From: Silicimonas sp963779765 | GTDB lineage: Bacteria > Pseudomonadota > Alphaproteobacteria > Rhodobacterales > Rhodobacteraceae | Assembly: GCA_963779765.1 (NCBI GenBank) | Contig: CAVZZP010000001.1 | Location: 1 to 64,000 of the forward strand | Length of the DNA stretch: 64,000 nt | Direction of reading: 5' to 3' | Part shown: positions 27,443 to 37,981 of the stretch, one piece after another | Numbering within the stretch: the first letter of the stretch is position 1 | How the letters are laid out: every line of letters starts with the position of its first letter | The notes under the pieces: model-generated | What the model was told of the DNA's origin: nothing | Databases searched by the model: none | The model's input: only the letters and a program-made list of their open reading frames with translations | Made by a program: the position numbers and the translations under genes

Positions 27443-29584
27443 ATGACCGTCACTCTCTCACGCAGAAGCTTCCTTGCCACCGGCACCGCCGGCGTCCTCG
27501 TGGGCCTGACCGCTCGCGGCGGATGGGCCGCCGCCCACATGGGCGGCACAGTGGTGAACCCCTTCGTCCGCATCGATCCCGATGGAACTGTCGTCGTCAT
27601 ACTCAAGCACTTCGAGATGGGCCAGGGCACCTCGACCGGGCTGCCCACGCTGGTGGCCGAAGAGCTTGACGCCGACTGGGACAAGGTCGCCATCGAGTTC
27701 GCTCCGGCCAATACCGAGATCTACATCAACACGCTCTTCGGGGTTCAGGGCACCGGCGGGTCGACCGCCCTCGCCAACAGCTACGAACAATACCGCAAGG
27801 CCGGCGCGGCCGCCCGTGCGATGATCGTGGCCGCCGCCGCCCGCGAGTGGGGCGTCGAGCCGGGAACGGTCAGCGTCGCAAACGGCACGGTGACCAGCGG
27901 CAGCAACACGGCGACCTTTGCCGACCTGATCGGCGGGGCCGACACAGCCGACATCCCCGAGGAGCCGACCCTCAAGGACCCCTCTGCCTTCACCCTGATC
28001 GGCCGCGACAAGCTGGCCCGCAAGGACAGCGGCGACAAGACCACCGGCAAGGCGATCTTCGCGATGGACGTGATGCCCGAGGGTGTCGTCTACGCGGTCC
28101 TGCTGCGCTCGCCCAAGTTCGGCGGCAAGCTCGCGTCCTTCGATGCGACAACCGCCTCGGCCATGCCGGGCGTGGTCGCGGTCAAGGAAACGCCTGCCGG
28201 CGTCGCGGTCTTTGCCGACAACACCTGGAACGCGATGCAGGCCCGCGACGCGGTCGAGGCGGAATGGGATTTCACCGAGGCCGAAACGCGGTCGACCGAC
28301 GCGATGGAGGCGGACTATGCCGCCGCTCTCGAGGAAGAGGGCATGATCGCCCAGAACGACGGCGGCACGGATGAAGCCCTTGCGGCGGCGGCGAAGACAA
28401 TCGAGGCCGAGTTCCGTTTCCCCTTCCTCGCCCATGCTCCGATGGAGCCCTTGAACTGCGTCGTGCAGATCAACGACGGCAAGGTGAAGATCTGGGACGG
28501 CACGCAGTTCCATACCGTCACCCAGGGGGCCGTGGGCGCCGTCTCGGGTGTCGGACCCGAGAACGTCTCGATCGAGACCGTCTATGCGGGCGGATCCTTC
28601 GGCCGTCGCGCCAACTTCAACTCGGACTACGAGGTCGAGGCGACCTTCGCCGCGATGGCGCTTGGCACCGGACAGCCGGTGAAGCTCGTTTGGACACGCG
28701 AGGACGACATCCGAGGCGGGTACTACCGCCCGATGTGCTGGCACCGTGTCCGCGCCGGAGTGGACGCCAACGGCAAGGCCACGGCCTGGCATTCGTCGCT
28801 GGCGAACAAGTCGATCTTCTCGGGCACGCCGATGGCCGCGATGGCGGTTCACGACGGCGTCGACGACTTCTCGGTCGAGGGCGTCAAGGACACCGCCTAT
28901 GCCCTGCCGGGCCTGCGCGTCGACCTCCGCAACATGGAGTCGGCCATCCCCGTCCTATGGTGGCGGTCGGTCGGCCACAGCCATTCGGCCTATGCGATGG
29001 AAGTGGCGATGGACATGCTGGCCGAAGCCGCGGGCGCCGACCCGGTCGAGTTCCGGCGCGAGTTGCTGGCTGAAAAGCCCCGGCACCTTGGCGTCCTGAA
29101 CCTCGCCGCCGAGAAAGCGGGCTGGGGCGGCGAACTGCCCGAGGGCTGGGGACGCGGCATTGCCGTCCACCAGTCGTTCAACAGCTATGTCGCCGAGGTC
29201 GCCGAGGTGTCGAGCCAGGACGGCAGGATCAAGCTCGAGCGCATCGTGGCGGCCGTCGACGTCGGTACGGCGGTTAATCCCGACGTGATCCGCGCGCAGG
29301 TCGAGGGCGCCATCGGATATGGCCTCAGCCACGCGATGCGGCAGAAGATCACCTTCACGGACGGCGAGGTCGACCAGTCGAACTTCCCCGACTATCCGCC
29401 CCTGCGGATCGGGGACATGCCGAAGATCGAGGTTCACATCGTATCCTCGACCGAACCGCCCACGGGCATCGGCGAGCCCGGACTTCCGCCTGCCGGCCCT
29501 GCCGTCGCCAACGCGATCTACCAGGCCATAGGCAAGCGCGTGATGCGTCTGCCGATGGAAGACGACGGCATCGAGTTCGCCTGA
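27443..29584 (+). CDS. iorB: isoquinoline 1-oxidoreductase-type molybdopterin-binding subunit
   Basis: A protein of 713 residues with a twin-arginine signal (SRRSFLATGTAGVLVGLTARGGWAAA), so the mature enzyme is exported folded. It shows family features such as FEMGQGTSTGLPTLVAEELD, QGTGGSTALANSYEQYRKAGAA, FLAHAPMEPLNCVV, GGSFGRRAN and the terminal GEPGLPPAGPAVANAIYQAIGKR with the catalytic Glu of GEPGLPP. The molybdenum cofactor carries cytosine dinucleotide in known relatives. Together with the small subunit it should hydroxylate an aldehyde or N-heteroaromatic compound and pass electrons to a cytochrome, but no cytochrome c subunit lies nearby. Confidence 0.92.
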   Translation: MTVTLSRRSFLATGTAGVLVGLTARGGWAAAHMGGTVVNPFVRIDPDGTVVVILKHFEMGQGTSTGLPTLVAEELDADWDKVAIEFAPANTEIYINTLFGVQGTGGSTALANSYEQYRKAGAAARAMIVAAAAREWGVEPGTVSVANGTVTSGSNTATFADLIGGADTADIPEEPTLKDPSAFTLIGRDKLARKDSGDKTTGKAIFAMDVMPEGVVYAVLLRSPKFGGKLASFDATTASAMPGVVAVKETPAGVAVFADNTWNAMQARDAVEAEWDFTEAETRSTDAMEADYAAALEEEGMIAQNDGGTDEALAAAAKTIEAEFRFPFLAHAPMEPLNCVVQINDGKVKIWDGTQFHTVTQGAVGAVSGVGPENVSIETVYAGGSFGRRANFNSDYEVEATFAAMALGTGQPVKLVWTREDDIRGGYYRPMCWHRVRAGVDANGKATAWHSSLANKSIFSGTPMAAMAVHDGVDDFSVEGVKDTAYALPGLRVDLRNMESAIPVLWWRSVGHSHSAYAMEVAMDMLAEAAGADPVEFRRELLAEKPRHLGVLNLAAEKAGWGGELPEGWGRGIAVHQSFNSYVAEVAEVSSQDGRIKLERIVAAVDVGTAVNPDVIRAQVEGAIGYGLSHAMRQKITFTDGEVDQSNFPDYPPLRIGDMPKIEVHIVSSTEPPTGIGEPGLPPAGPAVANAIYQAIGKRVMRLPMEDDGIEFA

Positions 29585-29625
29585 CTCAAAGTCACTCCGT
29601 CGCCGGCATCGACCGGCGGCGGACC

Positions 29626-30663
29626 CTAGGCCTCGCTGAAGGCGATCTGCGCCTTCATCGTCCGGCTGCGGTCGGTGGCGAGGCGGAAGCCCTCCTCGGC
29701 TTCTGGAAGCGAAACCGTGTGAGTGATCAGCGGCTTCACGTCGATCAGCCCTTTCCGCATCAGCTCGACGCCGATGGCGAACTCCTCGTGGAAGCGGAAC
29801 GATCCCCTTAGTTGAAGCTCTTTCTGCGTCAGCGCCTGGACCGGAAGCTGCATGTCTCCGCCAAGTCCAAGCTGAACGATGACGGCCCCCGGTCGCAGGG
29901 CGGCGATGCCTGCCCCGACGGCCGCGGGAGATCCGGCGCACTCCATCTGGACGTCGAAATATCCCTTGTCCGCCGAATAGGCGGCAAGGCCCTCCGGCTC
30001 GCTCGCCATGTTGACCACCCGGTCCGCCCCATTGGCCTTCGCCATGTCGAGCGTGAAGTCGGTCAGGTCCGTCGCCACGATCTCGGCCGCCCCGGCGCGA
30101 CGCGCGGCGAGGATGCACAGAAGCCCGATCGGACCGCAGCCGGTGACGAGGACGCGCTTGCCCAGAAGGTCGCCCGCCCGCCGCGTCGCGTGAAGGCAAA
30201 CCGCAAGCGGCTCGGCCATCGCCGCCTCACCGCTCGACAGCCCGGTCGCATCGGCGCACTGCGCCACGTCGGCGATCAGCCATTCGCTGAAAGCCCCCTG
30301 GATATGGGGAAACGGCATCGCCGAGCCGTAGAACCGCATGTTGAGACAATGGTTCGGCTTGCCCTCGAGGCAGAACTTGCACGCCCGACACGGACGCGAC
30401 GGCGAGACGGCGACAAGCTGGCCGGGCCGCAACTCCGTCACTCCGTCGCCCAGAGCCTCGACATGGCCCGATACTTCGTGCCCGAGGATCATCGGCTCTT
30501 TCAGCCGCACCGCGCCGAAGCCGCCGTGATGGTAATAATGCAGGTCGGTGCCGCAGATGCCGCCTGTCGCGACGCGGACCAGAACCTGTCCCGGACCGGG
30601 CGACGGGACGTCATGGTCCTCGATCCTCAGATCCTTGGGCGCATGGATGACGATGGATTTCAT
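29626..30663 (-). CDS. idnD: zinc-dependent alcohol dehydrogenase, L-idonate 5-dehydrogenase type
   Basis: A protein of 345 residues of the medium-chain dehydrogenase family. Catalytic-zinc region GICGTDLHYYHHGGFG and GHEVSGHVE. The structural zinc cysteines are present in CRACKFCLEGKPNHC. The Rossmann motif is VTGCGPIGLL. The HYYHHGG stretch is typical of L-idonate 5-dehydrogenases, which oxidise L-idonate to 5-keto-gluconate; assignment of substrate is by family likeness only. It is divergently oriented to the TtuC-like gene with about 125 bp between, so the two may share a regulatory region. Confidence 0.85.
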   Translation of the reverse strand: MKSIVIHAPKDLRIEDHDVPSPGPGQVLVRVATGGICGTDLHYYHHGGFGAVRLKEPMILGHEVSGHVEALGDGVTELRPGQLVAVSPSRPCRACKFCLEGKPNHCLNMRFYGSAMPFPHIQGAFSEWLIADVAQCADATGLSSGEAAMAEPLAVCLHATRRAGDLLGKRVLVTGCGPIGLLCILAARRAGAAEIVATDLTDFTLDMAKANGADRVVNMASEPEGLAAYSADKGYFDVQMECAGSPAAVGAGIAALRPGAVIVQLGLGGDMQLPVQALTQKELQLRGSFRFHEEFAIGVELMRKGLIDVKPLITHTVSLPEAEEGFRLATDRSRTMKAQIAFSEA

Positions 30664-30787
30664 GGGATCACCGTGTGGGACAGGTTGCCCGGCATGGTGG
30701 CCGAGGCCCGCCCCAGCCGCAACAGGATGTTCCGCATTTGCATCCTCTTCCGCGCCCCGCTACCCCGGCGGCAACGGAGGAGACGTC

Positions 30788-31862
30788 ATGCCCGAAAGAA
30801 CCATCGCCCTTCTGCCCGGAGACGGAATCGGCCCCGAAATCGCCGAGGCGACGCGGCTGGTCCTCAAGACCGCCTCGACGGCCTTCGGCCTCGGCCTCGT
30901 CGTTCCGCACCATCGAGGTTGGATTTTCCGCGCTCAAGGCCTCAGGCAGCACCTTCCCCGATACCGCCTTCGACGCAATTCGCGCCTGTGACGGAATCGT
31001 CCTCGGCCCGGTGTCGCACAACGCCTATCCGCCGCGCGCCGAAGGCGGGCTCAACCCGTCCGGCGAACTGAGAAAGAGGCTCGACCTCTTCGCCAACATC
31101 CGCCCCGCGCGCAGCCGCGCCGGCATCCCGCCCCGTGCGGGCGTGCCGCTCGACCTCGTCATCGTGCGCGAGAACACGGAAGGCTTCTATGCCGACCGTA
31201 ACCTCCACACCGGGCCGGGCGAGATCATGGTGACCGCCGACGTCTCGCTCGCCTTCCGCCGCATCACGCGCCACGCCTCGATGCGGATCGCGCGAGAGGC
31301 CTTCGCGCTGGCCGAGACGCGCGGCAAGCACGTCACCGCCGTCCACAAGGCCAACGTCATGCGGATCAGCGACGGGCTGTTCCTCGAATGCTGCCGCACG
31401 GTCGCCGCCGAGCATCCGGAGGTGCGCTACGACGAGGAACTGGTGGACGCCATGTGCGCCCACCTCGTCCGCGCGCCGGACCGTTTCGACGTGATCGTGA
31501 CGACCAACATGTTCGGAGACATCCTGTCCGACCTGGCGTCGGAACTGGCGGGCAGCCTCGGCCTTGCCGCCTCGCTCAACGCGGGCGAGACGGCGGCGAT
31601 GGCGCAGGCGCAGCACGGCTCGGCGCCGGATATCGCGGGCAAGGACGTGGCGAACCCCGCCTCCCTCATCGGATCGGCGGCGATGCTGCTGGCGTGGATG
31701 GGTCAGCGCGAGGGCGACGCCGCCCTCCTTGATGCTGCCCGCGCCATCGACGCGAGCCTCGAGGCCGCTCTGTCGACGCCGGCCCTGCGCACCCGCGACC
31801 TTGGCGGCGCGACCGGCACGCGGGCCTTCGCCGAGGCGGTCGCGTCAGGCGTCACTGCCTGA
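30788..31862 (+). CDS. tartrate/isopropylmalate-type decarboxylating dehydrogenase (frame broken near 30895)
   Basis: The ATG at 30788 gives MPERTIALLPGDGIGPEIAE and the first 38 residues; then the frame is lost. The other frame continues FRTIEVGFSALK...CDGIVLGPVSHNAYP...VIVRENTEGFYADR...VHKANVMRISDGLFLE...TTNMFGDILSDLASELAGSLGLA to 31862. Removing one base near 30895 restores about 357 residues, the normal family length. These NAD-dependent enzymes oxidise and usually decarboxylate beta-hydroxy acids (tartrate, malate, isopropylmalate, isocitrate). RENTEGFY and NMFGDILSD are substrate- and metal-binding signatures. It starts the CoA-linked catabolic operon. Confidence 0.8.
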
Positions 31863-31936
31863 ATCGCTCCCGCGAAAACCCGTCGCGCGCCGACCCGCCG
31901 GGCGCTACACATCGTCAAGACCGCGGAGGGGACGCC

Positions 31937-33097
31937 ATGCACTTCGGACTGACCGACGAACAGGAGATGATCGTCTCCACCGTCCGCAGCTTCGTCGAGA
32001 CCGAGATCCAGCCCCACGAGGCCGAGGTCGAGCGTCTGGGTCACGTCCCGCAGGAGCTTGGCGACGAAATCAAGCGCAAGTGCATCGCGCTCGGCTTCTA
32101 CGCCTGCAACTTCCCCGAGGAGGTCGGCGGGGCGGGACTGTCGCATCTCGACTTCACGCTGGTCGAGCGCGAACTCGGCCGAGGCTCGATGGCGCTCGTC
32201 CACTTCTTCGGCCGTCCGCAGAACATCCTGATGGCCTGCGAGGGCGACCAGCGCGAGAAATACCTCCTTCCCGCCGTCCGAGGCGAGAAGATGGACGCCC
32301 TCGCCATGACCGAACCCGACGCGGGGTCGGATGTGCGCGGCATGAAATGCACCGCTGTCCGGCAGGGCGGCGACTGGGTCGTGAACGGCACGAAACACTT
32401 CATCTCCGGCGCGGAACACGCTGATTTCGTTACAGTCTTTGCCGCAACGGGAGTGGACGCGACAGCCAAGGGTCCGAAGAAACGCCTGACCGCTTTCCTC
32501 GTCGACCGAGACACGCCCGGCTTCACCATCCGTCCCGGCTATGCCTCGGTCAGCCATCGCGGATACCCGAACTCGATCCTGACCTTCGACGACTGCCGCC
32601 TGCCCGACGCACAGGTTCTGGGTAAGGTCGACGGCGGCTTCGACGTGATGAACGACTGGTTGCACGGCACGCGCCTGACAGTCGCCGCCTTCTGCGTCGG
32701 ACGCGCGCGCCGCTGCTTCGATCTGGCGCTGAAGTATGCCGCCGAACGCCATCAATTCGGCCAGCCCATCGGCCGCTTCCAGGGCGTGGGCTTCCCGCTC
32801 GCCGACATGGTCACCGAGATCGATGCCGCCGACTGGCTGACCCTTTCGGCCGCCTGGCGCGTGGACGAGGGACTGCCCTCGAACCGCGAGATCTCCAGCG
32901 CCAAGCTCTATGCCTCCGAGATGCTGGCGCGGGTGACGGATGCGAGCCTGCAGATCTTCGGCGGCATGGGGCTGATGGACGACCTGCCGATCGAGCGCTT
33001 CTGGCGCGACGCCCGCGTCGAGCGGATCTGGGACGGCACCTCCGAGATCCAGCGCCACATCATCTCGCGCGACCTGCTCCGGCCGCTCGGCGCGTGA
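31937..33097 (+). CDS. acyl-CoA dehydrogenase
   Basis: A protein of 386 residues with a GGAGGGG ribosome site. Family features: MTEPDAGSDVRGMKCTAVRQGGDWVVNGTKHFISG (FAD-binding), YAAERHQFGQPIGRFQ, QIFGGMGLMDDLPIERFWRDARVERIWDGTSEIQRHII. At the usual catalytic-base position (EGTSEIQ in well-studied enzymes) the residue is Asp (WDGTSEIQ), as in a subgroup of bacterial family members. It introduces a double bond into an acyl-CoA and passes electrons to electron-transfer flavoprotein. The stop overlaps the start of the next gene by one base. Confidence 0.92.
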   Translation: MHFGLTDEQEMIVSTVRSFVETEIQPHEAEVERLGHVPQELGDEIKRKCIALGFYACNFPEEVGGAGLSHLDFTLVERELGRGSMALVHFFGRPQNILMACEGDQREKYLLPAVRGEKMDALAMTEPDAGSDVRGMKCTAVRQGGDWVVNGTKHFISGAEHADFVTVFAATGVDATAKGPKKRLTAFLVDRDTPGFTIRPGYASVSHRGYPNSILTFDDCRLPDAQVLGKVDGGFDVMNDWLHGTRLTVAAFCVGRARRCFDLALKYAAERHQFGQPIGRFQGVGFPLADMVTEIDAADWLTLSAAWRVDEGLPSNREISSAKLYASEMLARVTDASLQIFGGMGLMDDLPIERFWRDARVERIWDGTSEIQRHIISRDLLRPLGA

Positions 33098-35126
33098 TGA
33101 CCGGCCTCGACCGCCTTCTGCGTCCGAGCTCCATCGCCGTGATCGGCGGCGGCGCTTGGTGTGCGAACGTGATCGACCAGTGCCGCCGGATCGGGTTCTC
33201 GGGCGACATCTGGCCGGTCCATCCGACGAAGAGCCAGATCGCGGGCCTTCCGACAATCGCGACCATCGACCGGCTGCCCTCCCCACCCGACGCGGCCTTC
33301 GTCGGCATCAACCGCGAAGGAACGGTCGAGGCGGTGCGCGCCCTCTCGGTCCTGGGTGCGGGCGGAGCCGTGTGCTTCGCGTCTGGCTTCCGCGAGGCCG
33401 AGGCCGAGACGCGCGACGGCGCCACGTTGCAGGACGCGCTGCTGGACGCGGCGGGCGAGATGACGATCCTCGGGCCGAACTGCTATGGCTTCCTCAACTA
33501 CCTCGACGGCGCGGCGCTCTGGCCGGACCAGCACGGCGGGGTGCGCGTCGAGACCGGCGTGGCGCTTGTCACCCAGTCGTCGAACATCGCCATCAACCTG
33601 ACGATGCAGGGCCGCGGCCTGCCGCTGGCCTACGTCGTGACCGCCGGCAACCAGGCCCAGACCGGCGTTTCCGCCATATCGCGCGCCCTGATCCGGGACG
33701 AGCGGGTGACAGCGCTTGGCCTCCACGTCGAAGGCTTCGACGACCTGCGCGGCATCGAGGCCTTGGCCCACGAGGCGAGGTCGCTTGGCAAGCCCGTCGT
33801 CGTCCTGAAGGTCGGACGCTCGGACCAGGCGCGCATCGCCACCGTCTCGCACACCGCATCTCTGGCCGGAAGCGACGCCGGCGCCGATGCGCTTCTTGCG
33901 CGGATGGGGTTCGGACGGGCGCGGTCGCTGCCCGTGCTGCTGGAAACGCTGAAGCTTCTCCATGTCGCGGGACCCCTGTCGTCGAACCGGATCGCCTCGA
34001 TGTCCTGCTCTGGCGGCGAGGCGAGCCTCGTGGCCGACACGGCGCAAGGGTCGGGTCTCGAGTTTCCGCCCCTCGACGCCACACAGTCCGCCGACTTGCG
34101 AACGGCCCTCGGGCCGAAGGTCGCGCTGGCGAACCCACTCGACTATCACACCTACATCTGGGGCGACGAAGACAAGCTGACCGCCTGTTTCACCGCGATG
34201 ATGCAGGGCGATCTGGGGATGGGCATGGTCGTCCTCGACTTCCCGCGCCCCGACCGCTGCGACGCCTCGGCCTGGGAGCCGGTGATTGCCGCCGTCACGC
34301 GCGCGAAGGCAACGACAGGCAAGCCCATGGCCATCGTCGCCTCGTTGAAGGAGACGATGCCGGAAACCTACGCGGAACGGCTTACGGCGGCGGGCATCGT
34401 CCCCTTCTGCGGTCTCGAGGAGGCCGTCGCCGCCATGGCCATCGCCGCGACGCTCGGCCAGACGCGTGGCGATGTGGTCCCTCTCCTCATGCCGCCGCCT
34501 CCAGCGGCAGGCGTCGTGCTGGACGAGGCCGAGGCGAAGGCCCGACTTGCGGACGCACGGCCTGCGTGTCCCCGCCTCCGTTCTCGCCGAAACGCCGGAG
34601 GTGGCGGCCGGGGCCGCCACGAAGCTGGGCTTTCCCGTGGTGCTCAAGGGACGCGGCATCGCCCACAAGACCGAAGTGGGCGCAGTGGCCGTTGCCCTGA
34701 CGGATGCGACGGCCGTCCTCGAAGCCGCGACCGCCATGCCCGCCTCGGGCTTCCTCGTCGAGCGGATGGTGACGGACGGCGTCGCCGAGCTTCTGGTGGG
34801 CATCGTCGCGGACCCTGCACATGGCTACGTCCTGACCCTCGCAGCGGGCGGCACGCTGACCGAACTGATCGACGACCGCACGTCTCTCCTCGTCCCCGCA
34901 AGCCGACAATCGGTGCGCACAGCGCTGAACAGCTTGCGCATCGCCCCCCTCCTGCACGGCTTCCGAGGCCGTCCCGCCGCCGACATGGGCGCCGATCCTC
35001 GACGCTGTCATGGCGGTGCAGGCCTATGTCGAGGCCTCGCGCCCGCAGGAAGTCGAAATCAACCCGCTGATCTGCGGCCCCTCGGGCGCCGTCGCGGCGG
35101 ACGCTCTGATCCGTACGGAGGACTGA
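33097..35126 (+). CDS. ADP-forming acyl-CoA synthetase (frame broken near 34552 and 34989)
   Basis: The first part encodes a CoA-binding Rossmann domain (LLRPSSIAVIGGGAWCANVIDQCRRIGFSGDIWPVHP), then the ligase-CoA core (ILGPNCYGFLNYLDG, TQSSNIAINLTMQGRGLPLAYVVTAGNQAQTGV). A second frame carries the ATP-grasp domain (AAGAATKLGFPVVLKGRGIAHKTEVGAVAVAL). A third frame carries the end (QEVEINPLICGPSGAVAADALIRTED). Removing one base at each junction (GCGGACG near 34552; ATGGGCG near 34989) gives a continuous protein of about 675 residues. The enzyme makes acyl-CoA from an acid, ATP and CoA with ADP release. Substrate is unknown. Confidence 0.82.
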
Positions 35127-35127
35127 G

Positions 35128-35914
35128 ATGACCGACACGCCCGATCAAGACCGAGCGCCGGGGCGCCATCCTCGAAGTCACGCTGGACCGGCCGCCCGCG
35201 AATGCCATCGACCTCGCCACGAGCCGGATCATGGGCGATATCTTCACCGACTTCCGCGACGATCCCGACCTGCGCGTGGCGATCCTGACCGGCACGGGCG
35301 AGAAGTTCTTCTGCCCCGGCTGGGACCTGAAAGCCGCCGCGGCGGGCGATGCGGTCGACGGCGACTATGGCAAGGGCGGCTTCGGCGGATTGCAGGAGTT
35401 GCGCGGTCTCAACAAGCCCGTCATCGCCGCCGTGAACGGCATCTGCTGCGGCGGCGGGCTGGAGCTGGCGTTGTCGGCCGACCTGATCCTCGCCGCCGAC
35501 CACGCGACCTTCGCCCTCCCGGAAATCCGTTCGGGCACCGTCGCCGACGCGGCCTCGGTCAAGCTGCCGAAGCGCATCCCCTATCACATCGCGATGGAGA
35601 TGCTGCTGACGGGCCGCTGGCTGGACGCCGAGGAAGCGGCGCGGTGGGGCCTGATCAACCGCGTCCTCCCCGCCGCCGACCTGATGGCCGAGACCCGCGC
35701 GCTTGCCGACCAGCTTGCCGCCGGCCCGCCCCTCGTCCAGGCCGCGATCAAGGAGATCGTGCGCGAGGCCGAGGCGATGACGTTCCAGGATGCCATGAAC
35801 CGGATTACCAAAAGCCAGTTCGCCACGGTCGAGAGGCTGTACCGTTCGGACGATCAAAAGGAAGGCGCCCGCGCCTTCGCCGAGAAACGCGACCCCGTCT
35901 GGAAAGGACGATGA
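35128..35914 (+). CDS. enoyl-CoA hydratase/isomerase family protein (frame broken near 35143)
   Basis: The ATG at 35128 gives MTDTP, then the frame is lost at a CCC run. With one C removed it continues IKTERRGAILEVTLDRPPANAID for about 261 residues ending at 35914. Crotonase features: VAILTGTGEKFFCPGWDLKAA (oxyanion-hole region), NKPVIAAVNGICCGGGLELALSADLILAA, FALPEIRSG. The likely reaction is hydration of an enoyl-CoA or a related crotonase reaction. In CaiD (carnitinyl-CoA dehydratase)-type members the motifs are similar, so such a role is possible but not shown. The start codon lies one base beyond the previous stop. Confidence 0.85.
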
Positions 35915-35915
35915 C

Positions 35916-36834
35916 ATGCCGCTGACCATGAACCGCAAGGTCTTCATCACCTGCGCCGTGACCGGATCGGGCGGCACGCAGGATCGCAGCCCGCACGTCC
36001 CCCGAAGCCCCGAGCAGATCGCCGCCTCGGCCATCGACGCGGCGCGGGCGGGCGCCGCCATCGTCCACTGCCACGTCCGCGACCCCGAGACCGGCAGGCC
36101 CTCCCGCAAGGTCGAGTTGTACCGCGAGGTGACGGACCGCATCCGCGACGCCGAGGTCGACGTGATCCTCAACCTGACGGCGGGCATGGGCGGCGACATG
36201 GTCTTCGGCCCGCCCGAGTCGCCCTTCCCGCTGAACGAAGCCGCGACCGACATGGGCGGCGCGACAAATCGCATGGCGCATGTCGCCGAATGCCTGCCCG
36301 AGATCTGCACGCTCGACTGCGGCACGATGAACTTCGCCGAGGCCGACTACGTGATGACCAACACGCCCGGCATGCTGCGCGCCATGGGCCGGATGATGAC
36401 CGACCTGGGCGTCAAGCCGGAGATCGAGGCCTTCGACACCGGTCATCTCTGGTTCGCCAAGGAGCTTGTCCGCGAAGGCACCCTTGCCTCGCCCGCCCTC
36501 GTCCAGCTTTGCATGGGTGTGCCCTGGGGCGCGCCCGAGCGACCTGAATACCTTCCTTGCGATGGTCAACGCGATCCCCGAGGACTGGGCGTGGTCGGCC
36601 TTCAGCCTGGGCCGGGACCAGATGCCCTACGTCGCGGCGGCGGTGCTGGCGGGCGGCAACGTGCGCGTGGGGCTGGAAGACAACCTCTTCCTCGACAAGG
36701 GCGTTCTGGCGACCAACGCGCAACTGGTCGAGCGCGCGGTGACCATCGTCGAGAACCTGGGCGCCCGCGTCATCGGACCGACCGAGGTGCGCCAGACGCT
36801 CGGCCTCACCAAGCGCTCGCCCGTGTCGCGCTGA
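35916..36834 (+). CDS. beta-keto acid cleavage enzyme (BKACE, DUF849; frame broken near 36535)
   Basis: About 305 residues after removing one base near 36535 (GCGCCCGAGCGAC). Typical BKACE elements: KVFITCAVTGSG, GAAIVHCHVRDPETGRPSRKVELYREV with the zinc-binding His-x-His, LTAGMGGDMVFG, EICTLDCGTMNF, KPEIEAFDTGHL, and VRVGLEDNLFLDKGVLATNAQLVERAV with the third metal ligand Glu. The family condenses a beta-keto acid with acetyl-CoA to give acetoacetate and a new acyl-CoA (for example 3-keto-5-aminohexanoate or dehydrocarnitine as substrate). It ends the enzyme part of the operon and precedes the TRAP genes by about 100 bp. Confidence 0.85.
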
Positions 36835-36936
36835 ACCGGCAAGCGAAGAAACGGCCGTCTTGCCGCGAAGGTTATCCTCGGTCATTGTTGACCTCGTAAA
36901 CGACCGCCACGAGTCGCTCATTCAGGGAGGACACCC

Positions 36937-37941
36937 ATGTCCACGCGCACCATCGCGGCGCTCGCCGCAACCCTTTGCATCGCCGGCACGGCCCAGGCCC
37001 AGGAGGTGACGCTGCGCCTCTCGCACTGGCTGCCGCCGACGCACCCCGTCCACACCCTTGGCATCGAGCCCTGGATCCAGTCGCTGAGCGAGGCCTCGGA
37101 CGGCCGGATCGCCGTTCAGGTCTTCCCCGCACAGCAACTCGGCGCGGCGCCCGACCACTACGACATGGCGCGCGACGGCATCGCGGACATCACCTATACC
37201 AACCCCGGTTACCAGGCGGGCCGCTTCCCGATCTACAGCCTCGTCGAGATCCCGTTCCACGCCAACAACGCCGTCGGCGGCGCTCAGGCGATGCACGAGT
37301 GGTACGCGCCGATCGCCGAGACCGAGATGTCGGACGTCAAGTTCTGCATCGCGAACCCGCATGATCCGGGCACCTTCCATTCGAAGAACCCGATCAAGGT
37401 CCCCGCGGACGTCAGCGGCCTGAACGTGCGTCCCGCTCACGCCACCATGGCCCGCTTCATCAGCGGGCTTGGCGGCGGGCCGGTCCAGGTCCCCGCCCCC
37501 GAAGCCCGCGAGGCCATCGCCAACGGCACGGCGGACGCGATCACCTTCCCGTGGAACTCGATCTACATCTTCGGCATCGACAGCGAGACGAAGTATCACC
37601 TCGACATGCCGTTCTACATTTCGGCGCAGCTCCTTCTCATCAACAAGGACACCTACAACGGGATGCCCGAGGATTTGCGCGCGATCCTCGACGACCATTG
37701 CACGCCGGAATGGTCGCGCAAGTTCTCGGAAGGCTGGGCCGAGAACGAGGCTTCGGGTCGCCAGAAGATGATCGACTCGGGCGATCACACTCTCTACGCG
37801 CCGACCGAAGAAGAAGTGCAGATGTGGCGCGATGCGGCGCAGCCGCTGATCGACCAGTGGAAGACCGACGTGGGCGCGGACGCCGAGACGCTCTACCAGG
37901 GCTACGTCGACGCTCTCGAGCGTCACGACAGCCGGTTCTGA
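36937..37941 (+). CDS. dctP: TRAP transporter substrate-binding protein (DctP family)
   Basis: A protein of 334 residues with a signal peptide (TIAALAATLCIAGTAQA-QE). DctP features: LRLSHWLPPTHPVHTLGIEPWIQSLSEAS, GRIAVQVFPAQQLGAAPDHYDMARDGIADI, LNVRPAHATMARFISGLGGGPVQVPAPEAREAI, including the conserved arginine (LNVRP) that usually salt-bridges a substrate carboxylate. So the imported compound is probably a carboxylic acid. It has its own GGGAGG ribosome site. A hairpin follows, then the two membrane subunit genes. Confidence 0.93.
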   Translation: MSTRTIAALAATLCIAGTAQAQEVTLRLSHWLPPTHPVHTLGIEPWIQSLSEASDGRIAVQVFPAQQLGAAPDHYDMARDGIADITYTNPGYQAGRFPIYSLVEIPFHANNAVGGAQAMHEWYAPIAETEMSDVKFCIANPHDPGTFHSKNPIKVPADVSGLNVRPAHATMARFISGLGGGPVQVPAPEAREAIANGTADAITFPWNSIYIFGIDSETKYHLDMPFYISAQLLLINKDTYNGMPEDLRAILDDHCTPEWSRKFSEGWAENEASGRQKMIDSGDHTLYAPTEEEVQMWRDAAQPLIDQWKTDVGADAETLYQGYVDALERHDSRF

Positions 37942-37948
37942 CAGGGAC

Positions 37949-37969
37949 GGGCGGCGCACGACGCCGCCC
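37949..37969 (+). terminator. intercistronic hairpin after the TRAP binding-protein gene
   Basis: A perfect 8-bp inverted repeat (GGGCGGCG / CGCCGCCC) with a 5-base loop lies between dctP and dctQ, without a T-run. It probably sets excess expression of the binding protein. Confidence 0.75.
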
Positions 37970-37981
37970 TCCCCGACACCG

